From: an uncultured bacterium
GTDB taxonomy: Bacteria > Cyanobacteriota > Vampirovibrionia > Gastranaerophilales > Gastranaerophilaceae
Assembly: GCA_946622415.1 (NCBI GenBank)
Contig: CAMOPX010000001.1
Coordinates: 124,001 to 188,000, forward strand
Length of the DNA: 64,000 nucleotides
Direction of reading: 5' to 3'
This document shows positions 48,039 through 57,053 of this stretch, one piece after another. Each line of letters starts with the position of its first letter. Positions within the stretch are counted from its first letter, which is position 1. The position numbers were made by a program, and so were the translations under genes. Below the pieces are notes generated by a model. The model searched no databases. It worked only from the letters and a program-made list of their open reading frames with translations, and was not told the origin of the DNA.

Positions 48039-51000
48039 TTAGCCGCCAAGAGCAACTGTTTCACATTTTACGCCTGCATACACTTTAATAAGGCTTGAAA
48101 TATCTTTTGAATTTCCGCTTTCAAGTACTTCCATTGTGTTTGCGTAGCCTTTATCCGTTAACCAGCCTGAAACGGATTCTGCAACACTATTTATCCAATT
48201 ATTTGTATATACCTGTTGTATATATTTGTGTCCGCCATTACCTATATTAGTATAGTTTTTAGCCATATTTTTTGATACAAGTATTTGTTCAATGTAGCCT
48301 GTACCTTTGACATATGAATTGCTTGACGTATTTTGAGCAAAGAAATTATCAATATTTATAACACCCTTACCTTTTCCTTGTAATACATTTATTAAATTAC
48401 CGGCTGTTAAATTAGCTTTATTAAACAAAATAAAGTTATCGGAATTTGTGTTTTCATCCACAAGAACTTTACCTTGATTGTCTACATTAAAGAAGGCTCT
48501 AAGGTTTTTATTATCGGCGGTTAAAAGTATTGTATCGGAACCGCCTTTATCGCTTATTGTAAGGTCTGTTTTTTTGTTTAATGCTGCTATATAAACATCG
48601 GCTTTATTTTCGCCATACATTATTGCTTTATTTTTTCCCGAATATTTATAATAAGCGTAATAATTTGCTGCACCTTCGTATACTGTTGCTTTTTTGTTTG
48701 AGTCATAAATACCGTCTGTCAAAATTTTCCAATTGCTGATATTTGTATTGGTTTGGTTTAAATTTTTAAAACTTATATTAAATGAAACATTAGCAGGAAC
48801 ATTTGAGTCTTCGGCAAAATAATCTTTTAATGTTACTGTTTCGTGGGATTTATTTGATTTTGGAATATTTAATATTAAGTCGTTTCCGTGTTTTCTGAAT
48901 GCGCAATTGTTGTTGAAATAGTTCATGTAGTATGCATCATACTTAACATCTGTCGAAACGTTAACCGTTAGGGATGTTGCTTTATTATCACCCGCAAATT
49001 CAACAGTGTCGTTTCCGTCACCTTTTGCGTGGTTTATTGTAACATTTCCTACCTGTTGTACGTTTGATGAATTAATTATTATTGTATCATTGCCTTTTCC
49101 GCCCGTAATAACGGAATTGCCTTGACCAACAGTTATTTTATCGTTACCTTTTCCTGCAAATGCAGCTGAACAATTTCCGATTAACGTGATATCGTCATTT
49201 TTATTTCCGCCGATTACAACGATATTTTGTGATGTTACGGTATTCGGTTTATTGGCTTCAAATTGTTCAACATCTTGATATTGAGTCAGTGCGGAAAGTG
49301 CGTTGTTGTTAATTAAGATATTTTGTAAAGAACTGTCTTCACTCGTTCTGATTACAGAGGTTGTTTCTTTTTTAACGTTTCCGTTAACTTCATAAATCCT
49401 TGTAATATCAACTTTGTTATTGTAGTCACTTACATAGAATAAATCTCGATTATCCATTTTAAAAGATACCGTGCCGACTGTATTTTCGGCAAATTCAACA
49501 GTATCATTACCGTCACCGTTTGCGATTGTGATATTTTTTGTGCCGGTACCGTTTATTGTTATTTTATCGTCACCTTTGCCGAGTTCTATTTTGTCATCTC
49601 CGTTTCCCGTTGTAATGATATCTTTTTTCTTTGTACCTGTGATTATGTCTTTGTATTCCGTTCCTTCAAAGATTGTTGCTTTTTGTTTTTTATCGTATTT
49701 GCCCGGTAAATTTAAACCTTGAGAATATAATGTCGAAGCTATGCCGGGACCGTCTATATATATTTTTGTACCGAGTGAACCGTTTTCGGCGCTATCTTTA
49801 ATAAAGTAATCTTTTATTGTATGAGTTTCTGTTTTAGTTTTCTTCTTTCCGTTTTTATATGCATATTTAATTAATAAATCATTTCCTGATTTATGATAAT
49901 TTTTGGTGCCGATATAGTTTGAGAATGATAGAATCGTGTTGTCAAAGTCACTTCCCTCATGGATAATGGTATCGTTGCCTTCTCCTCCTTTGAGGTATAT
50001 TGTATTGGAGCCGCCTGTAATGGTTACCGTGTCGTTTCCGTTACCTGTGTATATGCAATTACTGTATCCGCTTGTTGCAGTAATTGTATCGTTACCGTCA
50101 CCTGTGTATGCGTATCCTCTGCCGTAACCTGCTGCGCTAATTGTTACATTATCTTTTCCTGCGCCTGTATATGCGTATGAATATCCTTCGCCGTTTAATG
50201 TAACCTTATCGTTTCCTGCGCCTGTGAATATTTTTGTATTAGAAGCAGTTGTTACAACTGTATCATTTTTCTTGCCTGCGGTTATTAATATATTATTAAA
50301 TTCACCTTCTTCGCCTGCTGTTGTCTTTCCGTTCAAGGTTAATTTATTTGATTCAACAGTAATATTATTTGTTTTCTTGGCATTTCCTTCTACTTTTGTT
50401 GTTAAACTATCAGGTCGTAAACTGCTGTGTATTCCACCGCCAAAACCTTCTTTGTAGTAGTCTTTGATTGTTGTGGTTTCGGTTGTGAAAGTCTTGTTGT
50501 TGTCATAAGTACGGCTGATTATATAATCGTCTCCATTTCTGGTGCCGCTCAAAACAGCAGATGAATCATATTGAAGAGCTAAGTATTGTTTTGTGTCGGA
50601 TATGCTTTCCTTATATTTAACGGTGTCGTTGCCGTCGCCATTATGTATATATATTGTTTTGCTGCCTGTACCATCAATATAAACCGTGTCATTACCTTTT
50701 CCGGGAGTGATAGTATCGTAATTTGCACCGGTTGTGATATAGTCGGCTTTTTTGGTGCCTGTTATAGTGTCACGGTTATTTGTACCTATAAATTCGGTTA
50801 CTTTTTTCTTTTTATTGCGAATACCCATAATTGACAAATCTTTATAGCTTACGGATTCGTTATTTATTTGGACTCTTTCGCTTAAATCCCATTTGAAGTA
50901 ATTTTTAACCGTTACTGCTACTTGAGAGCTTTTAGCGGTCGATGAATAAGGATTGTAAGAAACTTTTATAATTAAATCATTGCCATTTTTAAAGTATCCG

Positions 51001-54000
51001 TTACTTCGAGAGTAATTGTTGCTTGATAAGAAATTGATATTCAGAGTATGAAGAGCGTTTTTGAGTTCTTCCGTTATAACAACAGTCTTGTTTCCGTCAT
51101 CTTTTGAAAGGTTTATGTTTGTTATGCCTGAACCTTCTTCAAATAAAGCGTCTTTTACTATAATCTTATCTTTACCTTTGCCGGCGTATATGTTTGTATC
51201 TGCTGCGATTGTAGATGTATTGTTAACATAAATCGTATCGTTTCCGTTTCCTGCATAAACAATGTCACCTGCTACATTAGATGTGATTACATCTTTTTTA
51301 CCCGTACCGACAAGACTTATCGGAGTATCTACGGATTTAATCTTTTTACCTTGAACAAAATTACTGAATGTTGACGTTGAAAAAGCATTTCCTTTTATTT
51401 TTAATCTTTCTTGTATTTCATTATTTACGGAGCCGTCTTCTCTGAAGTAATTTGATATTGTGATATCGTCACTTGTTAACGTATCAAGATTCAGGAAGTG
51501 TAAAACAATATTATTTCCGCTTTTTGACCAGCATATTTGATTGTTATTAAATTCTTCCGCATTTATATTGGTACTCGTAGAATTATTAACGCCATTGACT
51601 GTTATTGCCCCGTCGCCTTTTTTAATAACAATCGTTTTATTGCCTGTGCCATCTATATTAATTGTATCTTTACCTTTTCCTGTAGTGATAATATCGTTTC
51701 CGCTGCCTGTAGAAATTGTGTCGTTTTTATTTCCGCCGATAAAGTTTTCGGAGTATTTTGAGCCGACAAGAGTATTAGAGACATTTGTTTTTCCAATAAC
51801 GTCAAAAGTTACACTTCCATTTAGAACGTCAACCAAATTGCTCTCAGAATTATATTCATCAATTTTTACTTTGATATTAGGATATTCATTGGCAAAATAA
51901 TTTTTAATTGTAACGGAGCCGGGAGTATCAAAATTTTGTTTTGTTTGGGGATTATAGCTCTTACCTACATGATTGATGATTATATCATCTCCGGATTTAG
52001 CAAAGCTAAGAAATTGACTAAAATCATTGGAATATATATTTCTGGATATATTATATGTATCATAAATTAAAACAACTTCGGCACTTGTATTTTGAATATC
52101 TATAATATCGTTGCCGGAATTGGGGTCAATCATAATTTGTTTTTTGCCGGCACCGTCAATAACAATAGTGTCTGTTGCGGAATTTGTATAAATTATATCA
52201 TTGCCGTCACCGGTTGAAATAGTAGAAGCTGCAGAAGCTGAAGTTGCGATAATACCCTCATCTTTTTCGCTTCCTGTGAGATTTCCGCTCCCTTCTATGA
52301 GATTTTTTATTGTATAATCAGTAGTTGTACCGTTAGAGGTATATGTTCTTATGAATTTGTTGTTTGTTCCGTCATAAGCAAATGTATAGCCGTATGAATT
52401 GATTATTTTTATTTTATCTGCAAAATAATTTTCTATGGTATATCTTGCCGTGCTTCCGCATTCATATGCACCGTTTCTGATAATTACATCAAGATCATTA
52501 CTGTTTTCTTTTTTGTAAAAATTCATGTATGCCGGTGTTTCGGCATTATATCCTCTATAAAAATCAATTGTATCATAGTGGTCTGAATTTTTAATAACAG
52601 TTTTACTTTGTGTAACACTATTAAATTGATTCGGGTCAGAGTATCCTGCAAAGTATGACGGTTCATATACGTTTCTTCCGGGGTGGCTTACTGTGATTGT
52701 ATCAACCGAATTTTCGCCTTCGGTTAATTCGATGGTATTATTTCCGGGGCGTTGAATTAAAATTTTATTGTTTCCGCCGTTTGTTTTAACAGTATCATTA
52801 CCAAAACCAACAAGGAATTTTTCATCTCTAAACGTTCCCATCAGATCTTGATTTTGGGCTGAATTTCTATCTCCCATATACAATAAATAGTTTATTGATT
52901 CTCCGTTTGAGGTTTCAAAAGTGAGGGTTGTAGTTGAGCCGCTTTCAAACAGTTCTTCGTTTGCACCGTTAAGAATTGTTATTGTGCCTAAAATTCTGCT
53001 TCTATCCACAAATGCTTTCGGATCATTACTGTAACCGTATGTTTGATATCCGTATACGGTTAAAACAATATCATTTCCGTCTATTGAATATTCAATCTGT
53101 TCTTTTATGGAGGTGTCAAATACGATTTTTAGATTTTCATTTTCATTCAGGGTTATAACATCGTTACCGATATTGTTATTTCCTATATTAACATATACTG
53201 TATTATCACCTGTTTTAAGGTCAACCGTTTCATCTGTGTTAGGAGTAGAGTAATAGCTGTTTATGGTAACATATTCGTTTAAACGGCTTCCTATATATGA
53301 TGTTTTATTTTTTTCCGTTAGATTTACTTCTATATCGTTTCCGTTTATTGTAACGGTGCCTTTATCATCAAGGGCATAATCCTCTAAAGTTATTGTAGAT
53401 GTTAAAGAAGGGGTTGACAGGTAGTTATTGTTAAAGTAGTAGTTATTTTCTCCGTTTGCGGTTACGGATTCATTTAAGGCAGACATATATGCTTCCGTAA
53501 TATCTTCCAGTGAGGCACCTTCCGAATAAACATTATTGATAGTTGCGTAGGGTACTTTTTTTATTTCAAAATCACTAAAGGTTACATCGTCTCTTGTGAA
53601 TGTGTCAGCGGCGAGTATTGAATTTGTAAGAGATATTGTAGTACCGGAACCATCTTGGTCTCCGTTATCACACAAGTATCTTTTCCAAATATAACCCCCT
53701 TTGCTGGAGTCATATTCCAGATAAAATTTGATTCTGTTATTTTCAATGGCATAGTTAATATCAATATCTCCGTCCCCTTCTAACGTAAAATCGTCATTTA
53801 CTGCAGTAACTAAAGCAGTCAGAACATATTTTGTGTTTGTGTATGTTGTGATTTTGATATCGTTACCGTCTTTTATTATATAGTAGTTGAATGTTGGCAA
53901 TATTAAATTCAGGTCTTCGCCTGAATTTGTTATAATTGTGTCGTTACCGTAATAACCTGCATTAGCGGTAAAATCAATTTCATCCGTACCTGTTCCGAGA

Positions 54001-54086
54001 TTAAATTCCTCATCATGCCATGTGGCAGTTGCGGTATCGTTTTCTCCATCGCCTGTGTATACGTAATCATCAATTGTCACAGCCAT
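48039..54086 (-). CDS. Giant RTX-like repeat protein, member 1 of cluster
   Basis: A 2015-residue protein, the largest in the window. A large-scale repeat of about 130-200 residues recurs: a GTKKADYITTG / GKGNDTVYIDGTGSKTI block with GDGNDTV, then a GNDLII...VTIKDYF block (for example VTIKNYFANEYP, VTVKNYFKWDLS, HTIKDYFIKDS, VTLKDYFAEDS). These correspond to RTX nonapeptide-like blocks joined to HCBP-related modules. The C-terminal module (FILFNKANLTAGNLINVL, INIDNFFAQN, VSGWLTDKGYANTMEVLESG) matches members 2 and 7. No signal peptide is present. The ATG at 54086 is preferred because of AAAGGGAGAAG; an earlier frame start lacks this. It is a likely secreted or surface calcium-binding adhesin. 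Confidence 0.75.
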   Translation of the reverse strand: MAVTIDDYVYTGDGENDTATATWHDEEFNLGTGTDEIDFTANAGYYGNDTIITNSGEDLNLILPTFNYYIIKDGNDIKITTYTNTKYVLTALVTAVNDDFTLEGDGDIDINYAIENNRIKFYLEYDSSKGGYIWKRYLCDNGDQDGSGTTISLTNSILAADTFTRDDVTFSDFEIKKVPYATINNVYSEGASLEDITEAYMSALNESVTANGENNYYFNNNYLSTPSLTSTITLEDYALDDKGTVTINGNDIEVNLTEKNKTSYIGSRLNEYVTINSYYSTPNTDETVDLKTGDNTVYVNIGNNNIGNDVITLNENENLKIVFDTSIKEQIEYSIDGNDIVLTVYGYQTYGYSNDPKAFVDRSRILGTITILNGANEELFESGSTTTLTFETSNGESINYLLYMGDRNSAQNQDLMGTFRDEKFLVGFGNDTVKTNGGNNKILIQRPGNNTIELTEGENSVDTITVSHPGRNVYEPSYFAGYSDPNQFNSVTQSKTVIKNSDHYDTIDFYRGYNAETPAYMNFYKKENSNDLDVIIRNGAYECGSTARYTIENYFADKIKIINSYGYTFAYDGTNNKFIRTYTSNGTTTDYTIKNLIEGSGNLTGSEKDEGIIATSASAASTISTGDGNDIIYTNSATDTIVIDGAGKKQIMIDPNSGNDIIDIQNTSAEVVLIYDTYNISRNIYSNDFSQFLSFAKSGDDIIINHVGKSYNPQTKQNFDTPGSVTIKNYFANEYPNIKVKIDEYNSESNLVDVLNGSVTFDVIGKTNVSNTLVGSKYSENFIGGNKNDTISTGSGNDIITTGKGKDTINIDGTGNKTIVIKKGDGAITVNGVNNSTSTNINAEEFNNNQICWSKSGNNIVLHFLNLDTLTSDDITISNYFREDGSVNNEIQERLKIKGNAFSTSTFSNFVQGKKIKSVDTPISLVGTGKKDVITSNVAGDIVYAGNGNDTIYVNNTSTIAADTNIYAGKGKDKIIVKDALFEEGSGITNINLSKDDGNKTVVITEELKNALHTLNINFLSSNNYSRSNGYFKNGNDLIIKVSYNPYSSTAKSSQVAVTVKNYFKWDLSERVQINNESVSYKDLSIMGIRNKKKKVTEFIGTNNRDTITGTKKADYITTGANYDTITPGKGNDTVYIDGTGSKTIYIHNGDGNDTVKYKESISDTKQYLALQYDSSAVLSGTRNGDDYIISRTYDNNKTFTTETTTIKDYYKEGFGGGIHSSLRPDSLTTKVEGNAKKTNNITVESNKLTLNGKTTAGEEGEFNNILITAGKKNDTVVTTASNTKIFTGAGNDKVTLNGEGYSYAYTGAGKDNVTISAAGYGRGYAYTGDGNDTITATSGYSNCIYTGNGNDTVTITGGSNTIYLKGGEGNDTIIHEGSDFDNTILSFSNYIGTKNYHKSGNDLLIKYAYKNGKKKTKTETHTIKDYFIKDSAENGSLGTKIYIDGPGIASTLYSQGLNLPGKYDKKQKATIFEGTEYKDIITGTKKKDIITTGNGDDKIELGKGDDKITINGTGTKNITIANGDGNDTVEFAENTVGTVSFKMDNRDLFYVSDYNNKVDITRIYEVNGNVKKETTSVIRTSEDSSLQNILINNNALSALTQYQDVEQFEANKPNTVTSQNIVVIGGNKNDDITLIGNCSAAFAGKGNDKITVGQGNSVITGGKGNDTIIINSSNVQQVGNVTINHAKGDGNDTVEFAGDNKATSLTVNVSTDVKYDAYYMNYFNNNCAFRKHGNDLILNIPKSNKSHETVTLKDYFAEDSNVPANVSFNISFKNLNQTNTNISNWKILTDGIYDSNKKATVYEGAANYYAYYKYSGKNKAIMYGENKADVYIAALNKKTDLTISDKGGSDTILLTADNKNLRAFFNVDNQGKVLVDENTNSDNFILFNKANLTAGNLINVLQGKGKGVINIDNFFAQNTSSNSYVKGTGYIEQILVSKNMAKNYTNIGNGGHKYIQQVYTNNWINSVAESVSGWLTDKGYANTMEVLESGNSKDISSLIKVYAGVKCETVALGG

Positions 54087-54192
54087 AATTCTTCTCCCTT
54101 TAAAAACATATCTCAAACCAACATAAAGTTATGTCTCATTTTATCATATACACACAACTATTCTATATTTTGCGGATGCCTTGTGATAAATC

Positions 54193-54200
54193 GTTACAAA
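54193..54200 (-). promoter_or_regulatory. Possible regulatory half-site near the giant RTX gene
   Basis: GTTACAAA (plus strand) matches the core of block A in the shared promoter region. A possible -10, TATGAT, lies at 54143-54148 on the minus strand. In AT-rich DNA a single 8-base match may be chance. Confidence 0.2.
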
Positions 54201-54223
54201 GTCATTAAATAAATTTAATGCGC

Positions 54224-54382
54224 AAAAAGAGGAATCTGAAATTCAGATTCCTCTAAAAATGTCTTTTCTCTCTCCTTCTTAAGCAAATTTATAGTTCCCA
54301 ACCTATTACCATAGCATTGTTTACATTTGCTTAATTGCATTCATCTATAAACTCTCGAGTCTTATAAATAATGCTTACATAT
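54224..54382 (-). ncRNA. Candidate structured RNA or attenuated leader upstream of the RTX cluster
   Basis: On the minus strand, a predicted transcript of about 160 bases starts near 54382 downstream of TATACT. It folds into three elements. Hairpin I (54338-54374) has GCATT/AATGC closing an inner TATAA-ACT/AGT-TTATA stem with a CGAG loop. Hairpin II has TTAAGCAAAT/ATTTGCTTAA arms (54326-54335 and 54279-54288) around a second small stem. A purine-rich single strand (AAGAAGGAGAGAG) and a 12-bp terminator hairpin (54228-54254) with a T tract follow. No coding frame longer than a few codons was found. It may be a free small RNA, or a leader controlling the giant RTX gene 138 bases further on. Confidence 0.45.
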
Positions 54383-54442
54383 ATATAAAGTATATAAAAA
54401 GTATTGAATTTCAGAATTTGTTTAAATTGTTACAAAACTTAA
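54374..54442 (-). promoter_or_regulatory. Promoter region shared with 10420-10489 (copy 2)
   Basis: Block B at 54374-54394 matches 10420-10440 at 20 of 21 bases, and block A at 54426-54442 is identical to 10473-10489 (17 bases); the gaps differ by one base. With TATACT as -10 and initiation near 54382, block A lies about 45-60 bases upstream, a usual place for an activator. The sequence GTTACAAA-AC-TTAATAAA resembles a degenerate HLR1 direct repeat. Confidence 0.55.
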
Positions 54443-54454
54443 TAAAGTATATCT

Positions 54455-54535
54455 GTCACCCTGAATTTATTTCAGGGTCTTATGCTTCCTCTATGTCATG
54501 TTGAAATAAATCCGGCATGACATTGTTCGGAATGA
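54455..54535. repeat. Dispersed palindromic repeat (REP/MITE-like)
   Basis: Nested inverted repeats: ACCCTGAA/TTCAGGGT (54458-54465, 54471-54478), ATGTCATG/CATGACAT (54493-54500, 54516-54523), and an outer imperfect GTCAC...ATGAC frame. The form resembles small palindromic repeats dispersed in many bacterial genomes. It differs in sequence from the GIY-YIG-associated palindrome. Confidence 0.55.
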
Positions 54536-54589
54536 CTATTTTCATTTTAATTTGTTTTTTATATCTTACGAATTCTTATATTATTTTTC

Positions 54590-54604
54590 TGCTAAAATTT
54601 ATTT
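54590..54604 (+). promoter_or_regulatory. mutS2 extended -10 promoter, leaderless arrangement
   Basis: TG-C-TAAAAT (54590-54598) is six bases before the ATG at 54605; no ribosome site is seen. Confidence 0.5.
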
Positions 54605-56959
54605 ATGAACAACAACTTAAACCATCATCATATTGCGCTCGAAATGGATAAAGTGCTTTTGCGTTTATCCTCCTTTGCATCTTCTGAATTAGGTAAAGAG
54701 GAATGTAAAAATTTATCTTATTTAAAACAAAGAGAACAAATCAAATACGAATTGAAGCTTGTTGATTTGGCAAAAAAAATCATTGATAATACTCAACAAA
54801 CATTGCCTTTAAATGAAATAGCGGATGTTGATAAAATTTTCAAACAAAACAGACTAACGGTTGATGAGATACTTGAACTTGCGGAATTATTAAAGGCCGC
54901 AAGACTGTGCAAAAATTTTATTTCAAAAAATGAAGATTGTGATGAATTGATTGAAATATCAAAGAATCTCTATACGGATAAAGCATTTGAGGATGAAATT
55001 TTTTCTGTTTTTGATTCTGAATTAAACGTAAAAGATGACGCTTCAAACGAATTAAAATCTTTGAGAACGGCTTATAAAGCAAGAAAAGAAAACCTTAAAG
55101 ATGAAATCAATAAACTTTTATCTAATCATTCTTTTGTTGAAAATTTGCAAGATATTGTTGTTTCAACAAGAGAAAATAGACCCGTTTTTCAAGTAAAAGC
55201 AAGCTGTAAAAATAAAGTTTCAGGGATTGTGCATGATATTTCATCAACCAATATGACCTATTTTATTGAACCGAGTGAGCTTGTGCCTCTGTCTAATAAA
55301 ATCAGACAGACGGAAATCGAAATCAATGCGGAAATTGAACGTATTTTATTAAAACTAAGCAACAGATTAAAAGAGATTAAAGACGAATTATCCCTGAATA
55401 AAAATATTTTAATAAAACTCGATACAATCTTTGCAAAGGCAAAATATTCAATTCATCTCCACGGTGTTTCGGCACAATTGGCGGACAATAAAATTATTGA
55501 TATTCAAGGAATGCGTCATCCTTTGCTTGTTGAAATTAAGGGTGAAAATGTTGTTGCGAATGATTTTAAAATCGGATTTGATTACGGTTGTTTATTAATA
55601 ACGGGTTCAAACACGGGCGGAAAAACAGTTGCGCTTAAAACAGTCGGACTTTTTATTTTAATGACGTGTTTTGGTATGCATGTTCCTTGTTTGGGCGCTA
55701 AAATTTATCCGTATTCAGATATTTATTGTGATATTTCGACAGAACAGAATCTTGAACAGGGAATATCTACTTATTGTGCGCATATAACAAATATTTCGGA
55801 TATTTTGAATCAAATAAATGAAAATTCTTTTGTACTTTTGGATGAATTGGGTTCAGGTACCGATCCGACAGAAGGTGCTTCTATTGCAAGAGCGATTTTA
55901 GAATATATTAAAGATAAAAATTCTCAATGCATTATAACAACTCATTTGGGAGAATTAAAAACCTTAAAATACGAGAACAAGTATTTTGAAAATGCGACGG
56001 TTTTATTTGATGTTGCGACCTTGAAGCCTAAGTATAATTTAATAATCGGAATGTCCGGAACATCAAACGCAATTGATATATCGTCTGCTTTAGGCTTAAA
56101 TTCTCAAATTATTAAACGTGCAAAGGAAATATTTTCGGATACTAATTCAAAAGATTCAAAATTGTTTTTGGAAATTGAAAAAACAAATCAAAGTTTGATT
56201 GAAAAAGAGCAAAAAGCTAAAGACAATCTTGAAAACGCAAAGAAAACAAACGAAGAATATACGGAAAAATTAAAAGAATTAAAGCAAACAAAGAAAAAAT
56301 CACTTGATAATTTTAAAAAGAAATTTCAAAATCAATTGGAATCCGCAAGAGATGAAATTAAAGAAATTGTTGACGGTATAAGAAAAGAAAAATCTCTTAA
56401 AGTTGCAATGCGTTCTTATGACAGATTAAATAAAATCGAAGCACAAATAAGACAGGAATTTTCAAATTCTGATGATGAGTTATCCGAAAAATATAAAGAA
56501 TTAAAACCTGAGGAATTAAAAATCGGACAGAGTGTTTTGATTAAAAAATTAAATCAGGTGGTTTTATTGGATGGTTTGCCTGATAAAAAAGGCTTTGTTA
56601 AGGTAAAAATAGGTAATATTATATCAAAAGTAAAATTGAATGATTTAGCCAAAACGGATAAGAAAATTGCACCTCATCTGAAAAAAGTTCAGGTCTCTTT
56701 TGATAATCATGATAATCTTCTTTCACGTCTTGATTTGAGAGGTATGAGAGCAATAGATGCGGTAGATTTTTTGGATAAACAACTGGACAAAGCGTCTTTA
56801 AGAGGTTTAAACCAAGTGACTGTTATCCACGGATATGGTACGGGAGCGTTAAAATCCGCTATAAATGATTATTTAAAAAACTCTCCTTATGTTTCAAAAT
56901 TCCGTTACGGTGATGAAACTGAAGGAAGAGATGGTGTTGTCATTATTGATATTTTATAG
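54605..56959 (+). CDS. mutS2: MutS2-family ATPase/endonuclease with Smr domain
   Basis: A 784-residue protein. Walker A TGSNTGGKT, Walker B FVLLDELGSGTDPTEGAS and the THLGELK switch follow the MutS core. A coiled-coil region (about 520-620, Glu/Lys-rich) and a KOW-like segment (GQSVLIKKLNQVVLL) lead to a C-terminal Smr domain (LDLRGMRAIDAVDFLD, HGYGTGALK). The absence of the mismatch-recognition domain is normal for MutS2. Known roles of the family are suppression of homologous recombination and rescue of collided ribosomes (also called RqcU). It is a single gene with its own promoter. Confidence 0.95.
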   Translation: MNNNLNHHHIALEMDKVLLRLSSFASSELGKEECKNLSYLKQREQIKYELKLVDLAKKIIDNTQQTLPLNEIADVDKIFKQNRLTVDEILELAELLKAARLCKNFISKNEDCDELIEISKNLYTDKAFEDEIFSVFDSELNVKDDASNELKSLRTAYKARKENLKDEINKLLSNHSFVENLQDIVVSTRENRPVFQVKASCKNKVSGIVHDISSTNMTYFIEPSELVPLSNKIRQTEIEINAEIERILLKLSNRLKEIKDELSLNKNILIKLDTIFAKAKYSIHLHGVSAQLADNKIIDIQGMRHPLLVEIKGENVVANDFKIGFDYGCLLITGSNTGGKTVALKTVGLFILMTCFGMHVPCLGAKIYPYSDIYCDISTEQNLEQGISTYCAHITNISDILNQINENSFVLLDELGSGTDPTEGASIARAILEYIKDKNSQCIITTHLGELKTLKYENKYFENATVLFDVATLKPKYNLIIGMSGTSNAIDISSALGLNSQIIKRAKEIFSDTNSKDSKLFLEIEKTNQSLIEKEQKAKDNLENAKKTNEEYTEKLKELKQTKKKSLDNFKKKFQNQLESARDEIKEIVDGIRKEKSLKVAMRSYDRLNKIEAQIRQEFSNSDDELSEKYKELKPEELKIGQSVLIKKLNQVVLLDGLPDKKGFVKVKIGNIISKVKLNDLAKTDKKIAPHLKKVQVSFDNHDNLLSRLDLRGMRAIDAVDFLDKQLDKASLRGLNQVTVIHGYGTGALKSAINDYLKNSPYVSKFRYGDETEGRDGVVIIDIL

Positions 56960-56990
56960 TCGTCTTTTCGGTTTAAATAAACTTAATAAT

Positions 56991-57019
56991 TTGTGCAACT
57001 TTCCAATGTAACATATAAT
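56991..57019 (+). promoter_or_regulatory. Promoter of nfeD-SPFH operon
   Basis: TTGTGC (56991-56996), a 17-bp spacer, and TATAAT (57014-57019); expected start of transcription is near 57026. Confidence 0.65.
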
Positions 57020-57053
57020 AGTTTTGGCTTACAATTTAATGATGGGGTTTATT

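Noticed and set aside
30851-54086. Frequent plus-strand reading frames in the RTX region
   Set aside because: They are shadows created by the repetitive Asp/Asn/Gly/Tyr codons of the minus-strand genes; they lack ribosome sites and sensible composition.
54224-54382. Known riboswitch classes (c-di-GMP, preQ1, fluoride) for the leader RNA
   Set aside because: The conserved core sequences of those classes, as I know them, are not present.
57024-57024. TTG start for the NfeD-like gene
   Set aside because: It lies before or at the predicted start of transcription; the ATG at 57054 has a ribosome site and a family-like N-terminus.
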